Assembly (NCBI GenBank): GCA_026785645.1
Contig: JAJAZM010000034.1
Coordinates: 1 to 5,292 of the forward strand
DNA length: 5,292 nt
Origin: Sphingomonas bacterium
Lineage (GTDB): Bacteria; Pseudomonadota; Alphaproteobacteria; Sphingomonadales; Sphingomonadaceae
Direction of reading: 5' to 3'
Shown here piece by piece: positions 1 to 5,292 of this stretch (positions are counted from its first letter, which is position 1; each line of letters starts with the position of its first letter). The position numbers and the translations under genes are program-made. Under the pieces are notes generated by a model. The model did not search any database and had not been told where the DNA came from. It worked only from the letters and a program-made list of their open reading frames with translations.

Positions 1-176
1 CGCGCGATGTCAAAGGGCTTTACGCCAAGGCGCGGAGCGGCGAACTGGCCAACTTCACCGGCATCGACAGCCCTTATGAAGTGCCTGAAAATCCAGACAT
101 TACAATAACTTCGCCAACCAGTGCCGAAGCGGCAGCAACCCAGATCGTGGAGTATCTGACCGTCCGCGGCATATGA
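1..176 (+). CDS. cysC: Adenylyl-sulfate kinase (APS kinase), C-terminal end, partial
   Basis: This is the last 57 codons of a gene entering from the left edge; the first complete codon is at position 3 and the TGA stop is at 174-176. The peptide carries the APS-kinase C-terminal signature: KGLYAKARSGELANFTG followed by IDSPYE and PENPDI. The enzyme phosphorylates adenylyl sulfate with ATP to give PAPS, a cytoplasmic step of sulfate assimilation and the source of activated sulfate for sulfotransferases. The P-loop and the rest of the kinase lie outside the window, so a stand-alone CysC cannot be told from the CysC half of a CysN-CysC fusion. By hand count the fragment is about 57% GC, falling to about 45% over 61-120, which is lower than the genes to its right. 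It converges on the tRNA gene with 17 bp between them, and I see no clear terminator there. Confidence 0.9.
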   Translation, partial: RDVKGLYAKARSGELANFTGIDSPYEVPENPDITITSPTSAEAAATQIVEYLTVRGI

Positions 177-193
177 TGCTCGCAGTGTGAACC

Positions 194-268
194 TGGTGAC
201 CCCTACGGGAATCGAACCCGTGTTACCGCCGTGAGAGGGCGACGTCCTAACCGCTAGACGAAGGGGCC
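194..268 (-). tRNA. tRNA-Glu (anticodon CTC)
   Basis: Read on the minus strand, the 75 bases fold as a complete cloverleaf. The acceptor stem pairs GGCCCCT with AGGGGTC, with one G-T wobble at the second pair. A73 follows and then an encoded CCA (forward 194-196). The anticodon stem TCGCC/GGCGG closes a seven-base loop CTCTCAC, which puts anticodon CTC at forward 233-235 and reads GAG codons. The T arm contains GGTTCGATTCC. The 5' end (TTCGTCTAGCGGTTAGGAC) is the typical tRNA-Glu D-arm sequence. GAG is expected to be frequent in such a GC-rich genome. The gene follows wecB on the same strand after a 51 bp gap that holds its own candidate promoter. Confidence 0.97.
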
Positions 269-285
269 GTTTGGCCAAGCAGGCG

Positions 286-314
286 CATATGCTCGACCGA
301 CCCCCGCTAGTCAA
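286..314 (-). promoter_or_regulatory. Candidate sigma70-type promoter for tRNA-Glu
   Basis: On the minus strand a -35 hexamer TTGACT (309-314, five of six matches to consensus) lies 17 bp from a -10-like CATATG (286-291, three of six). Transcription would begin around 278-280, roughly ten bases before the mature tRNA 5' end at 268, leaving a short leader for RNase P to remove. The -35 starts just beyond the wecB stop codon, so the tRNA can be expressed independently of wecB. The -10 match is weak, so this is a prediction from spacing and the good -35. Confidence 0.55.
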
Positions 315-319
315 TCGGC

Positions 320-1429
320 TCAACTGACCGCGCGCCATTCCCCGCCTTGCCGGTCGATCCACGCCAGGATCGCCGCCGCGATCCGCGGGCCGGACTGGCC
401 GTCGCCGAACGGCCGGCTCGGCCGGCTCATTGCGGCGCGAACCGCCGGATCGGTCAGCTGCATCACCAGTGCGATGATCCGATCGCGGTCAGTCCCGGCG
501 ATCAGCATGTTGCCGCTGGCGATCCCCTCGGGCCGCTCGGTCTTGTCGCGCAGCACCAACAAAGGAATGCCGAGCGCCGGGGCTTCCTCCTGCACCCCGC
601 CCGAATCGCTCAGCAGCACATCGGCGCGGCGCATTGCGGTGATCATCCCGGCATGCCCCAGCGGGGCGAGCAGTTCGATCGCCGGGCTTGGCTTCAACGC
701 TCGGCGCATCGCCTCGGCCATCGCCGGATTGGTATGGAGTACGACATGGATGTCGACCGCCTCATGCCGCGCCAGATGATTTAGCGCGGCGGCGACCCCG
801 CGCATCGGCCGCCCCCAATTCTCGCGCCGGTGGCAGGTGACCAATAGCCGCAGGCGGTCACTTGCAGAACTGGGCTGATCGGGCCCAAGCCGATCGAGGA
901 TCGCCAGCAACGCATCGATACCGGTATTGCCGGTGACCCGTATTTCTCCGGTCACGCAATCGGCGCGCAGATTGGCCGCGCTGGTTTCGGTCGGCGCGAA
1001 CAACAGGCTCGACAGTCGGTCGATCGTGATCCGGTTCTGCTCCTCGGGCCACGGCATGGCGAGGTCGAAACTGCGCAGGCCCGCCTCGACGTGGGCGATC
1101 GCGACTCCCGCCGCAAATCCCGCCATCGCCGCGCCAAGCGCGCTCGACGTATCGCCTTGGACGACCAGCAGATCGGGCGGATCGGAGAGGACATCGGCCA
1201 TCGCCCGCGCCACCGCTTCCGAATGTGCCAGCGGGTTGCGCTTGCCAGGGCAATCGAGCGCAAACCAGTCGAAGCCGTCGAGGCCATGATCGGCGGGATC
1301 AAGCGGATGCTGGCCGGTGAACAGCAAGAGCGGCCGAACGCCGTCCGCTGCCAGGGCAAAGGCAACAGGCGCTAGCTTGATCGCTTCGGGACGGGTTCCG
1401 ATGACGAGGTCGATACGCGGGTACTTCAA
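320..1429 (-). CDS. wecB: Non-hydrolysing UDP-N-acetylglucosamine 2-epimerase
   Basis: A 369-residue cytoplasmic enzyme that interconverts UDP-GlcNAc and UDP-ManNAc, a precursor for ManNAc-containing surface polysaccharides. Residues 11-18 are GTRPEAIK, the N-terminal nucleotide-sugar loop. QGDTSSA (91-97), HVEAGLRS (113-120), PWPEEQNR (126-133), CHRREN (199-204), SDSGGVQEE (274-282) and RDKTERPEG (294-302) are the family signatures in order. D93, E115, E129 and H200 align with the E. coli WecB catalytic set Asp95, Glu117, Glu131 and His213. The frame is open to 1621, but residues before the GTRPE loop there are not family-like. The TTG at 1427-1429 gives the usual length and N terminus and has a purine-rich AGGGGG just upstream. 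The gene sits alone, divergent from the phosphoesterase gene, with no glycosyltransferases in view. The residues before FGDG contain a doubled SRP encoded by a 9-bp tandem repeat. Confidence 0.93.
   Translation of the reverse strand: MKYPRIDLVIGTRPEAIKLAPVAFALAADGVRPLLLFTGQHPLDPADHGLDGFDWFALDCPGKRNPLAHSEAVARAMADVLSDPPDLLVVQGDTSSALGAAMAGFAAGVAIAHVEAGLRSFDLAMPWPEEQNRITIDRLSSLLFAPTETSAANLRADCVTGEIRVTGNTGIDALLAILDRLGPDQPSSASDRLRLLVTCHRRENWGRPMRGVAAALNHLARHEAVDIHVVLHTNPAMAEAMRRALKPSPAIELLAPLGHAGMITAMRRADVLLSDSGGVQEEAPALGIPLLVLRDKTERPEGIASGNMLIAGTDRDRIIALVMQLTDPAVRAAMSRPSRPFGDGQSGPRIAAAILAWIDRQGGEWRAVS
411..428. repeat. 9-bp tandem duplication within wecB
   Basis: GGCCGGCTC occurs twice head to tail (411-419 and 420-428). 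In WecB it encodes the doubled Ser-Arg-Pro of SRPSRP just before FGDG near the C terminus. The unit is three codons, so it keeps the frame. It may be a slippage duplication or simple chance in GC-rich DNA. Confidence 0.5.
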
Positions 1430-1591
1430 GATCCCCCTAGCTCGGCCGGTCGATGATGGCTTGGGACCGCGCAATGCGCAAGCTGGCGTTAGGGCGCTCG
1501 TCGTTATAGGGTAGCAATGACTGGTCCGCATCTTGCGATGGGCCATCCGGGGGGATGTGGTGTTAGTGCAGACGATCATGGCGGCCGCGCC
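1430..1591. promoter_or_regulatory. Divergent intergenic region between wecB and the phosphoesterase gene
   Basis: This stretch of about 160 bp must hold the promoters of both flanking genes. The best element for wecB is TATAAC on the minus strand (1503-1508, five of six matches to a -10), which would give a leader of roughly 65 bases before the TTG. No good -35 lies at the usual distance. The same TATA core is usable weakly on the plus strand. An 11-bp near-palindrome GCGCAATGCGC (1469-1479) falls in the presumed wecB leader. An ATG with AGGG five bases upstream (1508-1519) starts an in-frame extension of the phosphoesterase, but codons 1517-1591 have only about 46% G/C at third positions by hand count. 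The first codons from 1592 have about 83%, so the extension looks untranslated. Confidence 0.4.
1433..1438 (-). promoter_or_regulatory. Ribosome binding site supporting the TTG start of wecB
   Basis: On the minus strand AGGGGG is followed by ATC and then the TTG at 1427-1429. The wider TAGGGGGAT matches six of nine positions of the anti-16S core TAAGGAGGT. The spacing is short, but this is the only purine-rich run next to a start codon that gives a family-length WecB. Confidence 0.5.
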
Positions 1592-2449
1592 ATGCTGATT
1601 GCGCAGATCACCGATCTGCACATCGGCTTCGACCGGGACAATCCGTACGAGCTCAACATTCGGCGGCTGAACGTGGTCATCGACCAGTTGAACAGCATGA
1701 GCCCCAAGCCCGACCTGCTAATAGTCAGTGGCGACCTGGTCGAGAATGGCGATGACAAGCGCGCCTACCGCCACATGGAATCGCTGGTGAAAAGGTGGCG
1801 GGGCCCTTTACTCTGGGCGGTCGGTAACCATGACAGCCGCGACGGGATGCGCGAGGTCTTGCCCGAAGTCCTGACCGATGAAAACGGGTTCATCCAGTTC
1901 GAGGCCGAGCATGGTGGCTTGCGCTTCGTCGTGGTCGATACGCTCGATCCGGGCCGCCATGGGGGCATGGTGTGCGAGGCCAGGGCGAAATGGCTGCGGA
2001 CCCGTCTGCGCGAGAAGAAAGACCAGCCGACGATCATTGTCATGCACCACCCGCCGGTCGATACCGGGATCAGCTGGATGAGCGCCTTGCCGTGTGAGGA
2101 GTGGGTGCAACGCGTCGAAAAGGTCATCCGCCCAGCCAAGCAAGTGGTCGCGATCCTCGCTGGCCACGTCCACCGCCCGATCGCCACCGGCTTTGCCGGC
2201 AAACGGCTAGTAGTCGCCGCCTCGACCGCGCCATTGGTCGCGCTCGACCTTGAGGATGTCGATCCGCAGCATCCCGATGGCCGCGCGCTGATCATCGGCG
2301 ACGCGCCCGGTTACGCGATCCATTACTGGGACGGAGCGACGTTGCTGAGCCATTTCGAGACCGCCGGCCCGCGCAACGTCATCGCCTCCTACAACAGCAA
2401 CCTCCAGCCGATGATGAAGGCGTTCCTCGAGGAACGAGGCACCGGCTAG
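1592..2449 (+). CDS. Class III (calcineurin-like) metallophosphoesterase, cyclic-nucleotide or glycerophosphodiester type
   Basis: A 285-residue predicted cytoplasmic enzyme with all the dinuclear-metal motifs in order: TDLHIG (D8, H10), SGDLVENG (D48), GNHD (N79, H80), MHHPP (H152/H153) and AGHVH (H192, H194). The layout is close to GpdQ (D8, H10, D50, N80, H156, H195, H197) and to CpdA and Rv0805, so it should hydrolyse a phosphodiester such as cAMP or a glycerophosphodiester. The sequence alone does not decide the substrate. No signal peptide or membrane segment is seen. The start at 1592 places MLIAQITDLH at the family N terminus. An upstream ATG at 1517 has a better ribosome site, but its 25 extra codons do not show the gene's codon bias. 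The gene is divergent from wecB and its stop overlaps that of the facing propeller gene. Confidence 0.88.
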   Translation: MLIAQITDLHIGFDRDNPYELNIRRLNVVIDQLNSMSPKPDLLIVSGDLVENGDDKRAYRHMESLVKRWRGPLLWAVGNHDSRDGMREVLPEVLTDENGFIQFEAEHGGLRFVVVDTLDPGRHGGMVCEARAKWLRTRLREKKDQPTIIVMHHPPVDTGISWMSALPCEEWVQRVEKVIRPAKQVVAILAGHVHRPIATGFAGKRLVVAASTAPLVALDLEDVDPQHPDGRALIIGDAPGYAIHYWDGATLLSHFETAGPRNVIASYNSNLQPMMKAFLEERGTG

Positions 2450-3603
2450 CGGCTGAACACCGCGCCGTGGGGGATGGCCTTGCCGCTGTCGCCATGCGGC
2501 CAGCTAGTGCGGTCGAAATCGATCGTGATGTCGGGATCAAGGGTCAGCTTGCCGATTTTCGGATCGATCGTCGCGACGAGCAGCCGCGATTCCATTGCTC
2601 CTCGGCCGCTGATCACGATCCTTTTTCCGTCGGACGCGAGCGAAATCCAATGCGGCCTTTGGTCTTCACCCAGTTTGAAATTGTCGACCACCCGCGGGCG
2701 GCTCGGGTTTGAGATGTCGAGACTGACCAGGCCCGGAAGGCTGGCGCTGGCCTGCACCCAATAATGCCCCGCAAGGACCGGCAGCGCGCACTGGCCAGGA
2801 CCGACGAAGTCATGGACCAGCCGTGCGCTTGGCGTTGAGGAGGTGAGCCCGTCGAGCAGGTACAGGCCGCAGCTGAACGTACTGACCATGACCGTCCGCC
2901 CGTCGCCGAGCAGGCGCGGCTCGGCGGGAAGCTCCTGTTCCTTGCCGCGTGGTCCCGGCGGCAAGAGCACGGTCGTAAGGTATTTGAGATCGGACAGGCG
3001 CCAGATTTGAACCGAGCGCGCCGGACCATCGGTGTGCATGTCGGTGCTGGTGGTGACGATGCGGTCGAGCTTTGGGACGATGGCGAGGCTGTAGGGGCGA
3101 ACGAATTCGCCGTTGGGAAGGCCGGTCAGCGGCGCAGTGCGGACGATTTTGCCGCGATTGTCGATTTCCGCCAGCCCGCCCGGTGCCTTATTATCGTGAC
3201 CGGTCATCTGAAAGGTGGCGAGCACATTGCCGTTGGGCAGCCGGACGAAGCTGTGCGGGTGCATCATGGCGCCGGCGTTGGTGAAGCTGGCGCGAACCTT
3301 GGGCGACTTGGGCCGATTGAGGTCGAACACCCACGTCTGCCCGGCGCCGAAGCCATTGGCGAAAAGAATTCCGCCCGCGGGCATTTCATGCTCGGTGTGA
3401 TGGGACTTCCCGTTCTTGACCCCGGTGGGCACGGTCGCGACGACGGTGGCAAAGGTTGGCGACTGGCGGTTGAGGTCGACGATGGCGAGGAAATCGGACT
3501 GCTGCGCGTCGGCGTCCATCGCCCACACGAATAGATAATCGCCTTTTGGCGGAGCGGTCGCGCCGAGGAGCAGCAGGGAGAGCAGTGCAGCCAAATATCT
3601 CAT
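2446..3603 (-). CDS. Exported beta-propeller protein, distantly like selenium-binding protein/methanethiol oxidase (SBP56)
   Basis: A 385-residue protein beginning with a signal peptide: MRY, a Leu/Ala-rich core at 4-13, then GATA with a possible cleavage after A17. There is no lipobox, so a soluble periplasmic protein is expected. The body has propeller-like repeats: LAIVDLNRQSP (39-49), WVFDLNRPKSPKV (91-103), HSFVRLPNGNVLATF (117-131), RPYSLAIVPKLDRIV (169-183), GLVSLDISNPSRPRV (291-305) and RPHWISLASDGKRIV (316-330). These resemble SBP56 blades. Histidines cluster at H68, H69, H72, H115, H117, H136, H318, H370 and H379, possibly metal ligands as in copper-dependent methanethiol oxidases. 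The CSSCH motif of classical SBP56 is absent. Only two Cys remain after cleavage (C245, C272), which could form a disulfide. The frame extends to 3663, but that would overlap the NDUFS4-like gene and lose the signal peptide at the N terminus. No clear ribosome site is visible. Substrate unknown. Confidence 0.75.
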   Translation of the reverse strand: MRYLAALLSLLLLGATAPPKGDYLFVWAMDADAQQSDFLAIVDLNRQSPTFATVVATVPTGVKNGKSHHTEHEMPAGGILFANGFGAGQTWVFDLNRPKSPKVRASFTNAGAMMHPHSFVRLPNGNVLATFQMTGHDNKAPGGLAEIDNRGKIVRTAPLTGLPNGEFVRPYSLAIVPKLDRIVTTSTDMHTDGPARSVQIWRLSDLKYLTTVLLPPGPRGKEQELPAEPRLLGDGRTVMVSTFSCGLYLLDGLTSSTPSARLVHDFVGPGQCALPVLAGHYWVQASASLPGLVSLDISNPSRPRVVDNFKLGEDQRPHWISLASDGKRIVISGRGAMESRLLVATIDPKIGKLTLDPDITIDFDRTSWPHGDSGKAIPHGAVFSR

Positions 3604-3643
3604 CGACCGAGGATGCGCGTGCCGAAACGCAAGCGCAACGACT

Positions 3644-3925
3644 TTAGCGGAAGTTATCGGCATAGGCCTGAAGCTTGAGCTGGACCGGGGGAGCGGGGAC
3701 GAGGTGGACCTCTAGCCCCTTGGTCGCGGCATAGGCCAAAGCCTCGTCCTTGCTGTCGAAGCTCAGGCGCAGCTGCGTTTCGGTGTCGCCGCTCCCTGCC
3801 CAACCGGTCAGCGGGTCGGGCTGGAGCGCTTCCTTGCGCTCATATTCCAATGTCCAGCGACCGGCCTTGGCCTTGCCCGACTGGGTGGTCTTGCGCTGCT
3901 CTTCGACGATGCGGGCGACGGTCAT
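3644..3925 (-). CDS. NADH dehydrogenase (complex I) accessory subunit, NDUFS4/ETC complex I family
   Basis: A 93-residue protein matching the eukaryotic-type 18 kDa accessory subunit of complex I. The signatures are TTQSGKAKAGRW (13-24), DPLTGWAGSGDT (37-48), LSFDSKDEALAYA (54-66) and the C-terminal QAYADNFR. In alphaproteobacteria this family is a supernumerary subunit on the peripheral, matrix-equivalent arm of NADH:ubiquinone oxidoreductase, where it stabilises the NADH-oxidising module. It is commonly encoded away from the nuo operon, as here. The ATG at 3923-3925 gives MTVARI, the usual start relative to the QSG motif; an in-frame TTG at 3959-3961 would add 12 residues without family likeness. 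No strong ribosome site precedes either. There is no signal peptide or membrane segment. It lies 46 bp after hrpB and 40 bp before the propeller gene on the same strand. Confidence 0.9.
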   Translation of the reverse strand: MTVARIVEEQRKTTQSGKAKAGRWTLEYERKEALQPDPLTGWAGSGDTETQLRLSFDSKDEALAYAATKGLEVHLVPAPPVQLKLQAYADNFR

Positions 3926-3971
3926 GGGCTTGCGATTGGCGCAAGGGGCGGGCGGAATCAAGAGGCGGCAA

Positions 3972-5292
3972 TCAGGTTTTTGGGCGTTTGGTGCGCAATG
4001 TCGGCGGGGCGCTGGCCGGATCGTCGGGCCACGGATGCCGCGGATACCGCCCGCGCATTTCCTTGGCGACCTCGCGCCACGATCCGGCCCAGAAAGCGGG
4101 CAGGTCCTTGGTCGTCTGGATCGGGCGGTGCGCCGGGCTGGTGATGGCGAACGTCAGCGGCACGCGCCCGCCCGCGACCGTCGGATGATCTTTGAGCCCG
4201 AATAGTGCCTGCGCGCGCACCTCGACCGTCGGGCCGCCCGACGCGGCATAATCGATCGGGTGGGCGGCCCCGGCGGGGGAGTGGAAATGGGTCGGGGCTA
4301 GCCGGTCGATCGCTCGTCCCGCCTCATAGCCGAGCAGCCCGTCGAGCGCATTGCGCAGCGCGCCGGGATCGATCGCATCGAGGCGGCGCTTGCCGGTGAG
4401 CAGCGATGGCAGCCACTCGTCGATCCGTTCGACCAGCGCGGCATCGCCAAGGTCCGGTATCGCCGGATCATGCGCCGCGGCGAAGGCGGCGCGGCGGCGC
4501 AGCGCGCCCGCGCTGTCGCTCCACGGCCGGCTGGCGACGCCATGCCGTCGCACCGCGTCGATCAGCCCCGCCTCGATCGCCGCCTGGTCTGGCCTAGGGT
4601 CGGGGGCGGAGGACAGACGGATCGCGCCGAGCCGGCGGCCCTTGGTGGCGCTGATCGCGGCGGTGGCGGGGTCGAAGCGGACATTGGTGAACGCCTCGAT
4701 CGGGTCGCTGTAGAGCGCCTCGACATCGCCGAGGTCGAGCGCCGCCGCCGACAGGATCCGCGCCCCCGATGCCGCCCCCGCGACCTCGGCCACTGCCAGC
4801 CATTCGCTTCGCGCCAGCGGAGATGCCGGATCGAGCCGGAACCCGCGCCCGCCGACCGATTGCCATTGCTCCCCGCTCGAATCGCGTCGCCGCGACAGGC
4901 GTTCGGGAAAGGCGAGAGCGATGGCGGCGGCTAGTCCGCTTGTCCCGAGCGAAGTCGAGGGACGTTCTTGCGCCCACCGCGCCGCCATCCGCCGCGCCGC
5001 CTCGGCTCTTGGCCCGCGCTCGCCTTGCCAGCGCCGATGTCGCAATTCGATATCCGGATCATTGCCGCCAAGCCCACGCTCGGTCAGCAGCACCGCGACC
5101 TCCGCCGCCGCCGTTCCAAATCCCCGTTCCCGCGCCTCGATCAACATATGCGCCAGCCGCGGGTCGAGCGGGATCGCGGCGACCGCGCGGCCATGCAAGG
5201 TGAGGCGGCCATCGTCATCGATCGCCCCGATCCGCGACAGCCGCGCCCGCGCTTCGTCGCGCGCGGGGGCGGGCGGCGGGTCGAGGAACGGC
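3972..5292 (-). CDS. hrpB: ATP-dependent helicase HrpB, C-terminal half, partial
   Basis: The reading frame runs off the right edge: 439 codons are visible, ending at TGA 3972-3974. HrpB proteins are usually a little over 800 residues, so this is about the C-terminal half. The visible protein opens with PFLDPPPAP, EARARLSRIGAIDDDGRL and HGRAVAAIPLDPRLAHML, the HA2/winged-helix region after the DEAH helicase core. Next come LDPASPLARSEWLAVAEV and a C-terminal domain ending in YPRHPWPDDP, the HrpB-specific tail. The DEAH motor lies outside the window. HrpB is a DExH-box helicase family member whose cellular role is poorly defined in most bacteria. The linker at visible residues 109-120 (ERPSTSLGTSGL) is encoded by an interspersed repeat read through in frame. 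The TTG at 5196-5198 is internal, since HrpB-like sequence continues upstream of it. Confidence 0.93.
   Translation of the reverse strand, partial: PFLDPPPAPARDEARARLSRIGAIDDDGRLTLHGRAVAAIPLDPRLAHMLIEARERGFGTAAAEVAVLLTERGLGGNDPDIELRHRRWQGERGPRAEAARRMAARWAQERPSTSLGTSGLAAAIALAFPERLSRRRDSSGEQWQSVGGRGFRLDPASPLARSEWLAVAEVAGAASGARILSAAALDLGDVEALYSDPIEAFTNVRFDPATAAISATKGRRLGAIRLSSAPDPRPDQAAIEAGLIDAVRRHGVASRPWSDSAGALRRRAAFAAAHDPAIPDLGDAALVERIDEWLPSLLTGKRRLDAIDPGALRNALDGLLGYEAGRAIDRLAPTHFHSPAGAAHPIDYAASGGPTVEVRAQALFGLKDHPTVAGGRVPLTFAITSPAHRPIQTTKDLPAFWAGSWREVAKEMRGRYPRHPWPDDPASAPPTLRTKRPKT
4935..4964. repeat. Short interspersed hairpin repeat inside hrpB
   Basis: The core at 4942-4963 has five-base inverted ends GTCCC and GGGAC around GAGCGAAGTCGA, whose CGA and TCG triplets can also pair. 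This gives an imperfect hairpin with an internal loop. I recognise GAGCGAAGTCGAGGGACG as the core of a short repeat scattered through many sphingomonad genomes, usually between genes. Here it lies in coding DNA. Read on the minus strand in the hrpB frame it gives RPSTSLGTSG; another frame gives LDFARDKR, a peptide I associate with spurious ORFs over this repeat. There is only one copy in this window, so its repetitive nature rests on recall. Confidence 0.6.

Noticed and set aside
347..1375. Several open frames of 94-145 codons on both strands inside wecB, for example 347-784 (+), 927-1289 (+) and 952-1365 (-)
   Set aside because: They are Arg/Ala/Pro-rich frames typical of GC-rich antisense or shifted reading, show no family motifs, and lie wholly within a well-supported gene.
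1469..1479. GCGCAATGCGC near-palindrome as an operator
   Set aside because: It is short, GC-rich and single-copy, so chance is likely. It matches no regulator site I know; it is mentioned only as part of the intergenic region.
1430..1621. N-terminal extension of WecB up to an apparent start at 1621
   Set aside because: The extra residues (MQIGDLRNQHG...) are unlike the family, run antisense into the phosphoesterase coding region, and would remove the shared promoter space.
2450..2500. Possible hairpin GCCGC/GCGGC downstream of the phosphoesterase as a terminator
   Set aside because: It has a nine-base loop and no T-run, and it lies in coding sequence of the opposite gene.
3604..3663. Start of the propeller gene at ATG 3661-3663
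   Set aside because: It would overlap the end of the NDUFS4-like gene and place 20 polar or charged residues ahead of a good signal peptide. The ATG at 3601-3603 begins the signal peptide directly.
5196..5198. TTG as the start of hrpB
   Set aside because: The frame remains open to the window edge and encodes conserved HrpB sequence (FLDPPP, ARLSRIGAIDDDGRL), so the TTG is an internal Leu codon.
4205..5203. Plus-strand open frames opposite hrpB, such as 4470-4934 and 4769-5203
   Set aside because: Low-complexity Arg/Pro/Ala translations with no recognisable domain. The minus strand carries clear HrpB motifs over the whole stretch.
1..5292. CRISPR array, insertion sequence, toxin-antitoxin or phage-defence genes
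   Set aside because: I found no regularly spaced repeats, transposase motifs, terminal inverted repeats or paired small genes. Nearly all the window is accounted for by recognisable chromosomal genes.

Overview
The window looks like chromosomal DNA from a sphingomonad-type alphaproteobacterium (Sphingomonadales). Four points support this. The sequence is GC-rich with a strong G/C bias at third codon positions. There is a free-standing NDUFS4-type accessory subunit of respiratory complex I, which is characteristic of alphaproteobacteria and mitochondria. The UDP-GlcNAc 2-epimerase is of a form I associate with sphingomonads. A short interspersed hairpin repeat that I recall as abundant in sphingomonad genomes lies inside hrpB. 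The assignment rests on recognition, not on a database search.

Layout, left to right. Positions 1-176 (+) hold the 3' end of an APS-kinase gene (cysC, or the CysC part of a cysNC fusion). It converges on a tRNA-Glu(CTC) gene at 194-268 (-), which has its own plausible promoter at 286-314. A UDP-N-acetylglucosamine 2-epimerase gene (wecB) at 320-1429 (-) probably starts at a TTG codon. A divergent intergenic region of about 160 bp separates it from a class III metallophosphoesterase at 1592-2449 (+). That gene converges on an exported beta-propeller protein distantly resembling the selenium-binding protein/methanethiol oxidase family at 2446-3603 (-), and the two stop codons interlock in one CTAG. 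Upstream of the propeller gene on the same strand are the NDUFS4-like gene (3644-3925) and the C-terminal half of the helicase gene hrpB (3972 to beyond the right edge).

The three minus-strand genes hrpB, NDUFS4-like and propeller are 46 and 40 bp apart and could be co-transcribed, but nothing in their predicted functions ties them together. WecB supplies UDP-ManNAc for surface polysaccharide and CysC supplies PAPS or sulfate-assimilation flux. They lie on opposite strands with a tRNA between them, so a shared pathway is speculative.

Most of the window is ordinary chromosomal housekeeping and I do not see a convincing new multi-gene system. The best second-look items are the interspersed repeat read through in frame inside HrpB, the divergent secreted His-rich propeller, the fully overlapped convergent gene ends, and the lower-GC cysC end abutting the 3' end of a tRNA gene.
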